A stretch of 64,000 nt of DNA from assembly GCA_031216755.1 (NCBI GenBank), contig JARUHG010000003.1:248001-312000 (forward strand), read 5' to 3'. Position 1 is the stretch's first letter; each line of letters begins with the position of its first letter. The notes below the pieces were generated by a model. It had not been told where the DNA came from. It ran no database searches and was given only the letters and a program-made list of their open reading frames with translations. Origin of the DNA: Lysobacter arvi (lineage in GTDB: Bacteria > Pseudomonadota > Gammaproteobacteria > Xanthomonadales > Xanthomonadaceae). Of this stretch, positions 19,438-30,138 are shown piece by piece. The translations under genes were made by a program, and so were the position numbers.

Positions 19438-20658
19438 TCAGTCCGCCTGGCGGCGCAGGAACGCCGGGATATCCAGGTAGCTGCTGTCGCTGCCGAAGTC
19501 GGCGACGGCGGGGGTCGACGGCTCCACGCTGCGGGCACCGGCGCTGCCGCGCAGGCTGCTGCCGAAGCTCGGACGCGCGTTCGGCATCTCGTCCATCGCC
19601 GAGAATTCCGGCTGGCCCGTCGTGGCGTTGCGGACCAGCGAGATCGGCGCGCGCTGCGCCTCGCGCTCGGTGCCGCGCACCGACTGGCGGGCGACGGCGC
19701 GGTTCAGGCCGGTGGCAACCACGGTGACCTTCACCTCGTCCTGCATGTCCGGATCCAGCACCGTGCCGATCACGACGGTCGCGTCCTCGGACGCGAAGTT
19801 CTCGATGGTGCGACCGACCTCGTCGAACTCGGCCATCGTGAAGTCCGGACCGGCGGTGATGTTGACCAGGATGCCGTTGGCGCCGGACAGGTTCACATCG
19901 TCCAGCAGCGGGTTCTGGATCGCCGCCTCGGCCGCGGCCTGGGCGCGATCGTCGCCGCGCGCGGCGCCCGTGCCCATCATCGCCAGGCCCATCTCGCTCA
20001 TGACGGTGCGCACGTCGGCGAAGTCGACGTTGATCAGGCCCGGACGCACGATCAGGTCGGCGATGCCCTGCACGGCGCCGAGCAGCACGTCGTTGGCGGC
20101 GCGGAAGGCCTGGATCATCGTCGCGTTGCGACCCAGCACGGTGATCAGCTTCTCGTTCGGGATGGTGATCAGCGAATCGCAGTGGTGGCTCAGTTCCTCG
20201 ATGCCCTTCAGCGCCACCTGCATGCGGCGGCGACCTTCGAACGGGAACGGCTTGGTCACCACGGCCACCGTCAGGATGCCCATCTCCTTGGCCAGCTGCG
20301 CCACGACCGGCGCGGCGCCGGTACCCGTGCCGCCGCCCATGCCGGCGGTGATGAACACCATGTCGGCGCCCTGCAGGGCATCCATGATGCGCTCGCGGTC
20401 TTCCAGCGCGGCCTGGCGGCCCACTTCCGGATTCGCGCCCGCGCCCAGGCCCTTGGTGACGTTGCTGCCGAGCTGCAGCTGCAGCTTCGCGCCGCAGTTC
20501 TTGATGGCCTGCGCGTCGGTGTTGGCGGTGATGAACTCCACGCCATCGACATTGCCGCTGACCATGTGCGCCACGGCGTTGCCGCCGCCGCCGCCCACGC
20601 CGACCACCTTGATGACCGCGTTCGGGGCCATTTTTTCAACCAGTTCGAAATGTGCCAT
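19438..20658 (-). CDS. ftsZ: cell division GTPase FtsZ
   Basis: Tubulin-like GTPase that polymerises into the Z ring at mid-cell. The glycine-rich nucleotide loop (VVGVGGGGGNAVAHM) lies near residue 20 and the tubulin signature is GMGGGTGTGAAPVVA. A variable Ser/Pro-containing linker follows, then the C-terminal peptide YLDIPAFLRRQAD, which binds FtsA and ZipA. 406 residues is usual for Xanthomonadaceae. It follows ftsA after 179 bp, the one sizeable gap inside the division genes, which may hold an ftsZ promoter. Confidence 0.98.
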   Translation of the reverse strand: MAHFELVEKMAPNAVIKVVGVGGGGGNAVAHMVSGNVDGVEFITANTDAQAIKNCGAKLQLQLGSNVTKGLGAGANPEVGRQAALEDRERIMDALQGADMVFITAGMGGGTGTGAAPVVAQLAKEMGILTVAVVTKPFPFEGRRRMQVALKGIEELSHHCDSLITIPNEKLITVLGRNATMIQAFRAANDVLLGAVQGIADLIVRPGLINVDFADVRTVMSEMGLAMMGTGAARGDDRAQAAAEAAIQNPLLDDVNLSGANGILVNITAGPDFTMAEFDEVGRTIENFASEDATVVIGTVLDPDMQDEVKVTVVATGLNRAVARQSVRGTEREAQRAPISLVRNATTGQPEFSAMDEMPNARPSFGSSLRGSAGARSVEPSTPAVADFGSDSSYLDIPAFLRRQAD

Positions 20659-20837
20659 GTCGTCGTCCTCGTTATGTAGTGCTAGTTATTTGCTGTGCTT
20701 TCGAATCGTGTGCTGCCGGAACCGCAAGTACCGCGTCATCGCCTCGCCTGCCCGCTCGATCCAGGCCCTGCCCGGACCGGGAACCGGCGTCGGCCCATGC
20801 CGCGTCGATTCCTGGAAAAACTCCGCGCATCGCGCCG

Positions 20838-22073
20838 TCAGAACTCGCCGCGATACCAGTTCTTGAGCTTGCTGAAGAAACTTCCCGCGCGGCCGGTCGG
20901 AATCACCGGGCGCCGCGGGTTCTCGATCTGGCTGCCCATCAGCAGCAGGCCGACGCCGGTGGCGTGCACCGGGTTGCCCACCACCTCGCCCAGGCCCGTC
21001 ACGTGCTGCGGAATGCCCACGCGCACCGGCATCTGCAGCATTTCCTCGGCCAGTTCGACCACGCCTTCCATCTTCGCCGCGCCGCCGGTGAGCACCATGC
21101 CGGCACGCACGTGCTGCTCGAAACCACTGCGACGCAGCTCGGCCTGGATCATTTCGAAGATTTCCTCGTAACGCGCCTGCACGGCCTGCGCGAGCGACGC
21201 GCGCGGCATGCGGCGCGGCGGGCGATCGCCGACGCTGGGCACCTGGATCGACTCTTCCGCTGTCGCCATCTGCGCCAGCGCGCAGGCGTAGCGCACCTTG
21301 ATCTGCTCGGCTTCCGGCGTCGGCGTGCGCAGCATGTGCGCGATGTCTTCGGTGACCTTGTCGCCGGCGATCGGCAGGCTCGCGCTGTGCGCGATCGCGC
21401 CGCCGACGAACACCGCGATGTCGGTGGTGCCGGCACCGATGTCGACCAGCACCACGCCGAGCTCGCGCTCGTCGCTGGTCAGCACCGCCTGGCTGGAGGC
21501 GAGCACGCTGAGGATCAGGTCGTCGACCTGCAGGCCGCAACGCTGCACGCACTTGCTGATGTTCGCCGCGGCCGACTGCGCGCACACCACCAGGTGCGCG
21601 TGCACTTCCAGGCGCACGCCGGTCATGCCCACCGGATTGCGGATGCCTTCCTGCGAGTCGTCGAGCACGTAATCGCGCGGGATGGCGTGCAGGATCTTCT
21701 GGTCGGCCGGGATCGCGACGGCCTTGGCCGCCTCGAGCACGCGGTCGAGATCGCCGTAGGTGACCTCGCCGTCGCGGATCGGCGCGATGCCCTGCGAGTT
21801 GCGGCACTGCACGTGGTTGCCGGAGATCGACGCGTAGACCGAGCGGATCTCGCAGCCGGCCATCAGCTCGGCTTCCTCGATGGCGCGCTGGATCGACTGC
21901 ACGGTCGATTCGATGTCCACCACGACGCCGCGCTTGAGCCCGCGCGATTCGTGCGAGCCGATACCGATCACCTCGATCGGGTTGCCCGGCGAGTATTCAC
22001 CCACCAGCGCCACCACCTTCGAGGTGCCGATGTCGAGGCCGACGATCAGCGACTTGTCACCCTTGCGATTCAT
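20838..22073 (-). CDS. ftsA: cell division protein FtsA
   Basis: Actin-like ATPase that tethers the Z ring to the membrane and recruits later divisome proteins. The start [20 protein letters not shown] carries the phosphate-1 loop. The phosphate-2 region is VVLVDIGAGTTDIAVF and the adenosine motif is MVLTGGAAKMEGV. The C-terminal amphipathic helix is SFFSKLKNWYRGEF. 411 residues is typical. ATG 22073 overlaps the ftsQ stop as ATGA, implying coupled translation; the longer in-frame ORF upstream lies inside ftsQ and is rejected. Confidence 0.97.
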   Translation of the reverse strand: MNRKGDKSLIVGLDIGTSKVVALVGEYSPGNPIEVIGIGSHESRGLKRGVVVDIESTVQSIQRAIEEAELMAGCEIRSVYASISGNHVQCRNSQGIAPIRDGEVTYGDLDRVLEAAKAVAIPADQKILHAIPRDYVLDDSQEGIRNPVGMTGVRLEVHAHLVVCAQSAAANISKCVQRCGLQVDDLILSVLASSQAVLTSDERELGVVLVDIGAGTTDIAVFVGGAIAHSASLPIAGDKVTEDIAHMLRTPTPEAEQIKVRYACALAQMATAEESIQVPSVGDRPPRRMPRASLAQAVQARYEEIFEMIQAELRRSGFEQHVRAGMVLTGGAAKMEGVVELAEEMLQMPVRVGIPQHVTGLGEVVGNPVHATGVGLLLMGSQIENPRRPVIPTGRAGSFFSKLKNWYRGEF

Positions 22074-22807
22074 GATTGTCCCTGCTGCTGCGGAGCTGCC
22101 GCCGGCGCCGGCACGGGCGCCCACGTCAGTGCAAAACCATTGGTGTAACGAAGGTCGGCGAGCTTGAGCACCTGCACCTGCTGCGTGAGCAGCTGCGGCA
22201 GCAGGCGCACGAAGCGCGACAACCGGGCACGCGCCTCGCTGCGGCCGACCACGATGCGTGCGCCGTTGTCCAGGCCGAGCGTCCAGCTGCCGCGCGGATC
22301 GAGTTCGACCACGCGTACGTCCAGGCCGATCGGCGCGAACATCGCGCGCGATTCGTTATAGAGCGCCACCACCTCACTGACGCGCGCTTCCGGGCCGCCG
22401 AGTTGCGGCAGGCCCTTGGGCACGTCGATGCCCTTCGCCGGAAAAAGCCGGCCCTGTTCCGACAGCAACAGGCCGCCGCTCCAGCGGGCGAACGGGCGGT
22501 GTTCGAACACCGTCACCTCCAGCACGTCCGGCCAGCGCTTGCGCACTTCGGCGCGCTCCACCCAGGGGAGCTTCGACACCGCATCCTGCGCACCCGCCAG
22601 GTCGACGGCGAAGAACCCGCGCTGCGCGTACGGCAGCAGCGTCTTCTGCAACAGCGCGCCGTCCACGCGTTCGAACTCGCCGGTCGCGCGCAGCTTGGTC
22701 AGCGGCCAGTGGGCGGCGCCGATCCAGCCGTTGAGCACGGCAACGATCGGCAGCGCGACCAGCGCCAGCGCGAGGATCCATCCGACGAGGCGAAGCATGG
22801 CGTTCAC
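22070..22807 (-). CDS. ftsQ: cell division protein FtsQ
   Basis: Bitopic divisome protein linking the cytoplasmic ring to FtsB/FtsL and septal synthesis. A membrane helix near residues 4-25 ([20 protein letters not shown]) is followed by a POTRA domain ([22 protein letters not shown]) and the FtsQ domain with [23 protein letters not shown] prefer GTG 22807: it overlaps the ddl stop as GTGA and has GGAGGT eight bases upstream. The ATG at 22798 would shorten the protein by three residues. The 245-residue protein ends in a Pro/Ala/Gln tail. Sequence of FtsQ is poorly conserved in general, so position and architecture support the call. Confidence 0.94.
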   Translation of the reverse strand: MNAMLRLVGWILALALVALPIVAVLNGWIGAAHWPLTKLRATGEFERVDGALLQKTLLPYAQRGFFAVDLAGAQDAVSKLPWVERAEVRKRWPDVLEVTVFEHRPFARWSGGLLLSEQGRLFPAKGIDVPKGLPQLGGPEARVSEVVALYNESRAMFAPIGLDVRVVELDPRGSWTLGLDNGARIVVGRSEARARLSRFVRLLPQLLTQQVQVLKLADLRYTNGFALTWAPVPAPAAAPQQQGQS

Positions 22808-23805
22808 GCCGCCGCACCTCCGCGTGCCGTGGAGGATGCTTCGGCGAGGCTGGACTCGAGCACGCGCCAGCACAGCTCGTCGAATTCGATGCCGATCTGG
22901 CGCGCGGCCTTCGGCACGAGCGAATGGCTCGTCATGCCAGGCGCGGTGTTCACTTCCAGCAGGTAGAGCTGGCCGCTGGCGCGATCGCGCATGAAGTCCA
23001 CGCGCCCCCAGCCGCTGCAGCCGGCGGCGACGAACGCCTCCGCCGCGATGCGGCGGATCTCCGTTTCCTCGGCGCCTTCCAGGCCGGGGCACAGATACTG
23101 CGTCTCGTCGGAAATGTACTTGGCGTGGTAGTCGTACCACTCGCCCTTGGGGACGATGCGGATCGACGGGAGCGCGACGTCGTTCAACACCGGCACTGTG
23201 AGTTCCTCGCCGACGATCAGCTGCTCCATCAGCATCTCGCCCGGATAGTTCGCGGCGAGTTCGACGGCGGCGTCGAGGTCGGCATCGCTCATCACGCGCG
23301 ATACGCCGACGCTGGAACCTTCGCTGGACGGCTTGATGAACACCGGCAGCCCGAGTTCGCGTGCGGCGGCATGCACGTCGCTTCCCTTGGCAAGGCGCAC
23401 GTAGCGCGGCGTCGGCAAGCCGATGCTCAGCCACACCTGCTTGGTGCGGATCTTGTCCATCGTCAACGCCGAGCCGAGCACGCCCGAGCCCGTGTACGGA
23501 ACGCCGAGCGCTTCGCACAGGCCCTGCAGCACGCCGTCTTCGCCGCCGCCCTTGTTGCCGTGCAGGATGTTGAACACCCGATCGACGCGGCCGGCGCGGA
23601 TCGCATCCAGCAGTGCCGGAATGCCGTCGACGGCGAACGCATCGACACCGCGCGAGCGCAACGCATCGAGCACGTTGCGCCCGGAATCCAGCGACACTTC
23701 GCGCTCGGCGCTGGTGCCGCCCATCAGCACGGCGACGCGGCCGAACGCCGCCGGATCGGTGATCCGGGCCGGACCAAGCTTCGCCGCTGCGGACTGCGCG
23801 CTCAC
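22804..23805 (-). CDS. ddl: D-alanine--D-alanine ligase
   Basis: ATP-grasp enzyme that makes the D-Ala-D-Ala dipeptide added by MurF. It contains [16 protein letters not shown] near residue 20, the ATP-grasp region with [16 protein letters not shown], and the C-terminal [10 protein letters not shown] and [18 protein letters not shown] motifs. GTG 23805 overlaps the murC stop as GTGA and gives 333 residues, in line with the family. The much longer open frame upstream runs antiphase through murC and is not coding. Confidence 0.97.
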   Translation of the reverse strand: MSAQSAAAKLGPARITDPAAFGRVAVLMGGTSAEREVSLDSGRNVLDALRSRGVDAFAVDGIPALLDAIRAGRVDRVFNILHGNKGGGEDGVLQGLCEALGVPYTGSGVLGSALTMDKIRTKQVWLSIGLPTPRYVRLAKGSDVHAAARELGLPVFIKPSSEGSSVGVSRVMSDADLDAAVELAANYPGEMLMEQLIVGEELTVPVLNDVALPSIRIVPKGEWYDYHAKYISDETQYLCPGLEGAEETEIRRIAAEAFVAAGCSGWGRVDFMRDRASGQLYLLEVNTAPGMTSHSLVPKAARQIGIEFDELCWRVLESSLAEASSTARGGAAA

Positions 23806-25256
23806 TTCTTTTCTCCGTTGGATGCGTTGAAGCCGTTGGCGGCGATCTGCTGCGCGGCGTAGCCGATGTCGCCCGCGCCCATCATCAGCAGCAGGTCGCC
23901 ATCGTTGAGGACGTCCGGCAGAACGCTCGACAGATCGCCCGCGCCGCTGACCACGACCGGATCGATGCGGCCACGCGCGCGGATGGCGCGCGCCAGCGAT
24001 TTCGCATCGGCGCCGGCGATGGGAGCTTCGCCTGCCGGATACACCTCGGTCAGCACGAGCACGTCGACGCTGGACAGCACGGCAGCGAATTCGTCGAACA
24101 GGTCGCGTGTACGGCTGTAGCGGTGCGGCTGGAAAGCCACGACCAGCCGCTTGTCCGGCCAGCCGCCGCGCGCGGCCGCGAACACCGCTTCCAGCTCTTT
24201 GGGGTGATGACCGTAGTCGTCGACCAGTTGCACCGTCGCGCCCTTCGCCGTGGTCGGGCTCGCCAGCAGGTTGAAGCGGCGGCCGACGCCGGCGAAGTTC
24301 TGCAGCGCGCGCGCGATCGCATCCGCCGCGACGCCGAGCTGCCACGCCACCGAAGCGGCGGCCAGCGCATTGAGCACGTTGTGGCGACCCGGCAGCGCGA
24401 GCGTGATCGGCGTGCGCGTCGCATCGGGCAGGCACAGCGTGAAGCGCATGTTCGGCCCGTCCTGCTGTACGTCCTCGGCACGCACGTCGGCCTCGGCGCT
24501 GAAGCCGTACGTCATGACGTGACGGGGCGTCTTCTTCGCGAGCGCCGCGACTTCGGCATCCTCGATGCACAGCACCGCCAGGCCATAGAACGGCAGCCGG
24601 TGCATGAACTCCTCGAACGCCGCCTGCACGCGCGCGAAATCGCCGCCGTAGTTCTCCAGATGATCGGCATCGATGTTGGTGACGATGGCGATCTGCGGGT
24701 TCAGGCGCAGGAAGCTGCCATCGCTCTCGTCGGCTTCGGCGACGAGCCATTCGCCCTTGCCCAGGCGCGCGTTCGCGCCCGCGGCGAGCAGCTGGCCGCC
24801 GATCACGAACGTCGGATCGATGCCGCCTTCGGCGAGCACGCTGGCGGCCAGCGAGGTCGTGGTGGTCTTGCCGTGCGTGCCCGCCACCGCGATGCCGCGC
24901 TTGAAGCGCATCAGCTCGGCGAGCATCTCCGCGCGCGGCACGACCGGGATGCGCTGGGCGCGCGCTTCCATCAACTCCGGGTTGTCGGGCTTGATCGCGC
25001 TCGATACCACGACGCAATCGGTACCCAGCACGTTGGCCGCGGCGTGGCCCTTGTTCACGCTGACGCCGAGCGACGCGAGCCGCCGCGTCACGGCGTTATC
25101 GGCGTTGTCCGAACCGGACACCTGGTAGCCGAGCGTGCACATCACCTCGGCCAGGCCGCTCATGCCCACGCCGCCGACACCCACGAAGTGGACGCGCGGG
25201 AACGCCTTGGCGAGGTCGCCGGTGTGCTGCAGGCGGCGACGCAGGGCCGTACTCAT
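23802..25256 (-). CDS. murC: UDP-N-acetylmuramate--L-alanine ligase
   Basis: First Mur ligase: adds L-Ala to UDP-MurNAc in the cytoplasm. The N-terminal nucleotide motif is [18 protein letters not shown], the P-loop is [13 protein letters not shown], and [11 protein letters not shown] marks the C-terminal domain. ATG 25256 overlaps the murG stop as ATGA. The 484-residue length is normal. In many proteobacteria murB lies between murC and ddl; here murC runs straight into ddl. Confidence 0.98.
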   Translation of the reverse strand: MSTALRRRLQHTGDLAKAFPRVHFVGVGGVGMSGLAEVMCTLGYQVSGSDNADNAVTRRLASLGVSVNKGHAAANVLGTDCVVVSSAIKPDNPELMEARAQRIPVVPRAEMLAELMRFKRGIAVAGTHGKTTTTSLAASVLAEGGIDPTFVIGGQLLAAGANARLGKGEWLVAEADESDGSFLRLNPQIAIVTNIDADHLENYGGDFARVQAAFEEFMHRLPFYGLAVLCIEDAEVAALAKKTPRHVMTYGFSAEADVRAEDVQQDGPNMRFTLCLPDATRTPITLALPGRHNVLNALAAASVAWQLGVAADAIARALQNFAGVGRRFNLLASPTTAKGATVQLVDDYGHHPKELEAVFAAARGGWPDKRLVVAFQPHRYSRTRDLFDEFAAVLSSVDVLVLTEVYPAGEAPIAGADAKSLARAIRARGRIDPVVVSGAGDLSSVLPDVLNDGDLLLMMGAGDIGYAAQQIAANGFNASNGEKK

Positions 25257-26344
25257 TCGACTTGCTCCAGAACCAGTTGTGCGACGCGTTCGGCCGCGTC
25301 GGGCTTGGCGATCGCACGCGCGGCCTGCGCCATCTGCAGCAGGGCGCCGCGTTCGCCGAGGATTTCGAGGGTGGCCGACAGGCGCTGCGCCAGATCGCCC
25401 GCCGTGCCCTGCGGCACGAGGTGGGCGGCGCCACGATCGACGAGGTACTGCGCGTTCTTCGTCTGGTGGTCGTCGACCGCCTGCGGAAACGGCACAAGCA
25501 CGCTGCCGACGCCGACCGCACACAGTTCCGCGAGCGTCAGCGCGCCGGCGCGGCACACGACGATGTCGGCCCAGGCGTATGCGGAGGCCATGTCGGCGAT
25601 GAAGGGTTCCACCGACGCCTGCACGCCCGCTTCGGCGTAGGCGCGCTCGGCCTCCTCGCGCAGCTTTTCGCCGCACTGGTGGCGCACTTCGCACTCGATG
25701 CGGCCGCGCAGGCCGGCGACGGCCTTCGGCACGGCGGTGTTCAGCGCACGAGCGCCCTGGCTGCCACCCAGCACGAGGACGCGCAGCGCGCCGGTCCGAC
25801 CGGCGAAGCGCGTCTGCGGCGGCGCGACGGCGGCGATCTCCGCGCGAACGGGATTGCCGACGACTTCCTCGTTCGGGAAGGTGCCCGGGAAACCGGTCAG
25901 CACGTGCCGGGCGAATCGCGCCAGCACGCGGTTGGTCAGGCCCGGCGCACGATTCTGCTCGTGCACGATGAGCGGGATGCCGGCGAGTCTTGCCGCCAGT
26001 CCGCCGGGTCCGGCTGCGTATCCGCCGAAGCTGATCACCGCACGCGGCTGGCGTTCGCGCAGCGTCTGCATCGCGGCGCGCACGGCACCCACCAGCCGGA
26101 ACGGCGTCGCCAGCAGCGTCGCGACGCCCTTGCCGCGCATGCCGCGCACGGCGATGGTGTCGATGGCGATCCCGTGCTGGGGGACCAGGCGCGTTTCCAT
26201 GCCGCCTTCGGCGCCGAGCCACAGCACCGGCACGTTGCGCTCGCCGATGGCCTTGGCGACGGCGAGGCCCGGGAAGATGTGCCCGCCCGTCCCTCCGGCG
26301 AGGATCATCACCGGACGCAGTTCGGAATCGGTCGCGGCCTGCAT
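25253..26344 (-). CDS. murG: MurG lipid II-forming GlcNAc transferase
   Basis: Peripheral membrane glycosyltransferase that adds GlcNAc to lipid I to give lipid II. The N-terminal glycine loop is [18 protein letters not shown]; the second signature is the [13 protein letters not shown] region, and the donor-binding segment is [20 protein letters not shown]. Start ATG 26344 overlaps the ftsW stop as TGATG. 363 residues is usual. Confidence 0.97.
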   Translation of the reverse strand: MQAATDSELRPVMILAGGTGGHIFPGLAVAKAIGERNVPVLWLGAEGGMETRLVPQHGIAIDTIAVRGMRGKGVATLLATPFRLVGAVRAAMQTLRERQPRAVISFGGYAAGPGGLAARLAGIPLIVHEQNRAPGLTNRVLARFARHVLTGFPGTFPNEEVVGNPVRAEIAAVAPPQTRFAGRTGALRVLVLGGSQGARALNTAVPKAVAGLRGRIECEVRHQCGEKLREEAERAYAEAGVQASVEPFIADMASAYAWADIVVCRAGALTLAELCAVGVGSVLVPFPQAVDDHQTKNAQYLVDRGAAHLVPQGTAGDLAQRLSATLEILGERGALLQMAQAARAIAKPDAAERVAQLVLEQVE

Positions 26345-27675
26345 CACGCGATCCTCCCCAGCGTCGGTTCGACACGTTGCTGCAGCCGGCTGGTGCCGCG
26401 CGTGGGCGCGACCGCGGCGATCGGCGCGGGCTTGCGCGACGGCATCGGCGTGGCTGTCGGCGGCGGCGCGCCCGGATCGTTCGCGGCCACCGGCGGCGAC
26501 GAGATGTCGTTGCGCACGCGCGCCACCTGGCGCTGCGCGCGATCGAGTTCGTACGACACGCGCAGCAGCAGGCCGAGCCCGGCGCAGGTCATGATCACGC
26601 TGGAACCGCCGTACGAAATCATCGGCAGCGTCAAGCCCTTGGTCGGCAGCAATCCGAGGTTCACGCCGATCGAAACGAAGCTTTGCAGGCTCATCCACAG
26701 CGCAATGCCGAACGCGCAGTAGCCGGCGAAATGGCGGCGCATCTCGACGCACTTGAGGCCGAGCCAGAACGCGCGGCCGGCCAGGCCCGCATAGAGGGCG
26801 ACCACGACGCACACGCCGAGGAAGCCGAACTCCTCGGCGATCACTGCCATGATGAAATCGGTATGCGCTTCGGGCAGGTAGGAGAGCTTCTGCACCGACG
26901 CGCCCAGGCCCACGCCCAGCCATTCGCCGCGTCCCACGGCCATCAGCGCGTTGGTCAGCTGGTAGCCGGTCTTGAAAGGGTCCTGCCACGGATCCAGGAA
27001 CGAGGTCAGGCGCACCACGCGATACGGCTCGGCGATCGCGACGATCGCCAGCACCGGCAGTCCGATCAGCACCGGGCCGAACATGCGCGGCATGTTCACG
27101 CCGCCCAGCACGAGCATGCCGGCGGTGATCGCCAGCAGCAGCGACGACGAACCGAAGTCCGGCTGCAGCAGCAACATGATCACCAGCGCGACGGCGACGC
27201 CGATCGGCTTGAGCATCGCGCCCCAGGTCGCCGTCACTTCCTCGCTGTAACGCTTGAGGTAGCTGGCGAGCCAGACGATGTAGAGCAGCTTGACCGCTTC
27301 CACGGCCTGGAAGTTGGAAACGCCCATGTTGAGCCAGCGCCGCGCGCCGTTGACGCTGCGGCCGATGCCCGGCACGAACACCGCGATCAGCAGCACGAAG
27401 CACACCAGCAGCAGCCACTGGTTGTGCTGTTCGATGGTCTTCAGTTCCGTGCGCATGATCCACAGCGCGAACGCCAGGCCGACGACCAGGAACACGACGT
27501 GGCGCGTGAGGAAGTAGAACGGGCCGACGTCGTGGCCGTCGGCCACGCCGATCGACGCCGAGCCGACCATCACCACGCCCAGGCACGCGAGCGCGCACGA
27601 GATCCCGAGCAGCCACGGGTCGAAGTGGCCGCCGATCGCGTCGAGTCGTGTCGCCTGGCGCGCGGAGTCGCTCAT
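26344..27675 (-). CDS. ftsW: FtsW septal peptidoglycan glycosyltransferase (SEDS)
   Basis: SEDS-family polymerase that acts with FtsI at the septum. It has about ten membrane segments, with the conserved [18 protein letters not shown] and [19 protein letters not shown] motifs. 443 residues, including a C-terminal cytoplasmic extension of roughly 60 Pro/Ala-rich residues beyond the last helix, longer than in E. coli. The start MSDSARQ overlaps the mraY stop as TGATG, so there is no space for murD, which normally sits here. Confidence 0.97.
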   Translation of the reverse strand: MSDSARQATRLDAIGGHFDPWLLGISCALACLGVVMVGSASIGVADGHDVGPFYFLTRHVVFLVVGLAFALWIMRTELKTIEQHNQWLLLVCFVLLIAVFVPGIGRSVNGARRWLNMGVSNFQAVEAVKLLYIVWLASYLKRYSEEVTATWGAMLKPIGVAVALVIMLLLQPDFGSSSLLLAITAGMLVLGGVNMPRMFGPVLIGLPVLAIVAIAEPYRVVRLTSFLDPWQDPFKTGYQLTNALMAVGRGEWLGVGLGASVQKLSYLPEAHTDFIMAVIAEEFGFLGVCVVVALYAGLAGRAFWLGLKCVEMRRHFAGYCAFGIALWMSLQSFVSIGVNLGLLPTKGLTLPMISYGGSSVIMTCAGLGLLLRVSYELDRAQRQVARVRNDISSPPVAANDPGAPPPTATPMPSRKPAPIAAVAPTRGTSRLQQRVEPTLGRIA

Positions 27676-28760
27676 CAACGCACCTTCAGCGTGGCCAGGC
27701 CGACGAGCACGAGCACGACGGAGATGATCCAGAAGCGCACGATCACGCGCGGCTCCGGCCAGCCCTTCAGCTCGAAGTGGTGGTGGATCGGCGCCATGCG
27801 GAACACGCGCTTGCCGGTGAGCTTGAACGACGCGACCTGGATCATCACCGAGAGCGTTTCGATGACGAAGATGCCGCCCATCACCACCAGCACCAGTTCC
27901 TGGCGCACGATCACCGCGATGGTGCCCAGCACGGCGCCGAGCGCGAGTGCGCCGATGTCGCCCATGAACACCATCGCCGGATAGGTGTTGAACCACAGAA
28001 AGCCCAGGCCCGCACCGGCGATCGCCGCACAGATGATCACCAGTTCGCCCGCGCCCGGCACGGCCGGGATCTGCAGGTACCTCGAGAATTCCGCATGACC
28101 GGAGGCATACGCGAAGATGCCCAGCGCGCACGCGACCAGGACGGTCGGCATGATCGCCAGGCCGTCCAGGCCATCGGTGAGGTTCACTGCGTTGGAAAAG
28201 CCGACGATCCAGAAGTACGCGATGGCGACGAAGCCCACGCCCGCCAGCGGCAGCGCGATGGACTTGAAGAACGGCACGTAGAAGGTCGTCGCCGTCGGCA
28301 CGTCGGCGAAGAACCACAGGTACAGGCCGGCGGCCAGACCGAAGACCGACTGCGCGAGGTACTTCCAGCGCGACTTCAGGCCGTTCGGGTCGCGCTTGAC
28401 GATCTTGATCCAGTCGTCGTACCAGCCGATCGCGCCGAAGGCGAGCATCACCAGCAGCACGACCCACACGTACTTGTTGCGCAGGTCGCCCCACAGCAGG
28501 ACCGAGGCCATCACCGTGATCAGGATCAGCGCGCCGCCCATCGTCGGCGTGCCGGCCTTGGAGAAGTGCGACTGCGGGCCGTCCTTGCGGATCGGCTGGC
28601 CGCCCTTGAGCTGCCCGAGCTTGCGGATGACCGCCGGCCCCCACCACAGCGACAGCGCGAGCGCGGTCAGCGCGCTGAGGATGCCGCGGAAGGTGAGATA
28701 GCCGAACAGGCCGAACAGGCTCTGCAGTTGTTCCAGCCATCGCGTGAGTTCAAGCAGCAT
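27675..28760 (-). CDS. mraY: phospho-N-acetylmuramoyl-pentapeptide transferase MraY
   Basis: Integral membrane enzyme that transfers phospho-MurNAc-pentapeptide to undecaprenyl phosphate, forming lipid I. It has ten predicted membrane spans. Diagnostic motifs are [16 protein letters not shown], the Asp pair in [32 protein letters not shown] and the histidine cluster [15 protein letters not shown]. 361 residues is full length. Its first 11 bases overlap the end of murF. Confidence 0.98.
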   Translation of the reverse strand: MLLELTRWLEQLQSLFGLFGYLTFRGILSALTALALSLWWGPAVIRKLGQLKGGQPIRKDGPQSHFSKAGTPTMGGALILITVMASVLLWGDLRNKYVWVVLLVMLAFGAIGWYDDWIKIVKRDPNGLKSRWKYLAQSVFGLAAGLYLWFFADVPTATTFYVPFFKSIALPLAGVGFVAIAYFWIVGFSNAVNLTDGLDGLAIMPTVLVACALGIFAYASGHAEFSRYLQIPAVPGAGELVIICAAIAGAGLGFLWFNTYPAMVFMGDIGALALGAVLGTIAVIVRQELVLVVMGGIFVIETLSVMIQVASFKLTGKRVFRMAPIHHHFELKGWPEPRVIVRFWIISVVLVLVGLATLKVR

Positions 28761-30138
28761 GGGTGTCCCCTTCTTGCGGGCCCACGAGCGCGGCCACGAT
28801 CCTGTCCATCGCGCTTCCGCGCGAGCCTTTCACCAGTACGCGCACGCCATCGCGCAATTCGCCCTTCAGCGCGTCGGCGAGCGCCTGGTGCGTTTGGAAG
28901 TGCGTGGCCCCGTCGCCGAACGCCTGCGATGCCGCGGCGCTGTACGCGCCGAGCGTGAACAGGCGGCGGATGCCGGCCGTTTTCGCGCGGCGCCCGGCTT
29001 CGGCGTGCATCGCTTCGGCGTCGGCGCCGAGTTCGCGCATGTCGCCCAGCACCAGCCACGCTTCCGAACCGGCGGCGGCGAGGGTGTCGATCGCGGCGGC
29101 GAGCGAGCCCGGATTGGCGTTGTAGCTGTCGTCGATCAGCACCGCCCCGTTGTGCAGGCGATGCGTGATGAGGCGCCCGGCCACCGGCTTGGCCACGCTG
29201 AGGCCATCGGCGACCTGCTGCAGCGAGGCGCCGACGCTGAGCGCGAGACCGGCCGCGGCCAGTGCGTTGCTGACGTTGTGCCGCCCGGGCAGCGCGAGCG
29301 ACACGACCGCTTCGCCCTGCGGCGCGACGAGCGTGAAACGCGAGCCGTCCGGCAGCGCCTGGATGTCGCGCGCGGTGAGGTCGGCGCTCGTCTCCAGGCC
29401 GAAGCGCAGCAGGCGACGACCGTGCGCGCGTTCGGCGAAGTACGGCGCGAACGCATCGTCGGCGTTGATCACCGCCACGCCCTCGCCCGGCAGCGCGTCG
29501 TAGATCGCGGCCTTGGTGTCGGCCACGCCGAGCAGGCTGCCCATGCGCTCCAGATGACCGGGCGCGATGTTGTTCACGATCGACACGTCGGGGCGCACGA
29601 TCCCGGTCAGGTACGCGATGTCGCCGGGCTTGCCCGCGCCCATCTCGTAGATCGCGAACTGCGCGTCTTCGGGAGCGTCGAGCACCGCCAGCGGCAGGCC
29701 GATCTCGTTGTTGCGATTGCCCGGCGTGGCGAACGTGGTGCCGACGCGCTCAAGGATCGCGAGCGTCAGCGCCTTCACGCTGGTCTTGCCGTTGCTGCCG
29801 GTGATCGCGACGACCTTCTGCGCGCCGCCTTGCGCGATGCGCTCGCGATGCACGGCGGCGGCAAAGTCGGCCAGCGCGCGCTCGGTGTCGGCGACGATGA
29901 CCTGCGCAATCTGGACGTCCACTTCGCGCGACACCAGCGCGGCGGCGACGCCGGCCTGCGCCGCCTCGGCGACATGGTCGTGGCCGTCGAAACGCTCGCC
30001 CTTCAGCGCGACGAACAGCGCGGCGCGGCCGGCGGGCAGCGCGCGCGTGTCGGTCGCGATCGCATCGACCGTGCGGTCGTCGCCGACGAGGCGGCCGCGG
30101 GTCATGCGTGCGATGTCGGATAGCAGGCGCGGCTTCAT
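28750..30138 (-). CDS. murF: UDP-MurNAc-tripeptide--D-alanyl-D-alanine ligase
   Basis: Last Mur ligase, adding D-Ala-D-Ala to the UDP-MurNAc-tripeptide. N-terminal domain with SxT-type [19 protein letters not shown]-loop [16 protein letters not shown], and [15 protein letters not shown] in the C-terminal half. 462 residues. ATG 30138 overlaps the murE stop (ATGA). It uses the product of the ddl gene found in the same cluster. Confidence 0.97.
   Translation of the reverse strand: MKPRLLSDIARMTRGRLVGDDRTVDAIATDTRALPAGRAALFVALKGERFDGHDHVAEAAQAGVAAALVSREVDVQIAQVIVADTERALADFAAAVHRERIAQGGAQKVVAITGSNGKTSVKALTLAILERVGTTFATPGNRNNEIGLPLAVLDAPEDAQFAIYEMGAGKPGDIAYLTGIVRPDVSIVNNIAPGHLERMGSLLGVADTKAAIYDALPGEGVAVINADDAFAPYFAERAHGRRLLRFGLETSADLTARDIQALPDGSRFTLVAPQGEAVVSLALPGRHNVSNALAAAGLALSVGASLQQVADGLSVAKPVAGRLITHRLHNGAVLIDDSYNANPGSLAAAIDTLAAAGSEAWLVLGDMRELGADAEAMHAEAGRRAKTAGIRRLFTLGAYSAAASQAFGDGATHFQTHQALADALKGELRDGVRVLVKGSRGSAMDRIVAALVGPQEGDTHAA

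Noticed and set aside
22804-25017. Long minus-strand frame that would extend ddl to 737 residues
   Set aside because: The extra 400 residues run out of frame through murC and are Arg/Ala-rich; ddl starts at the GTG overlapping the murC stop.
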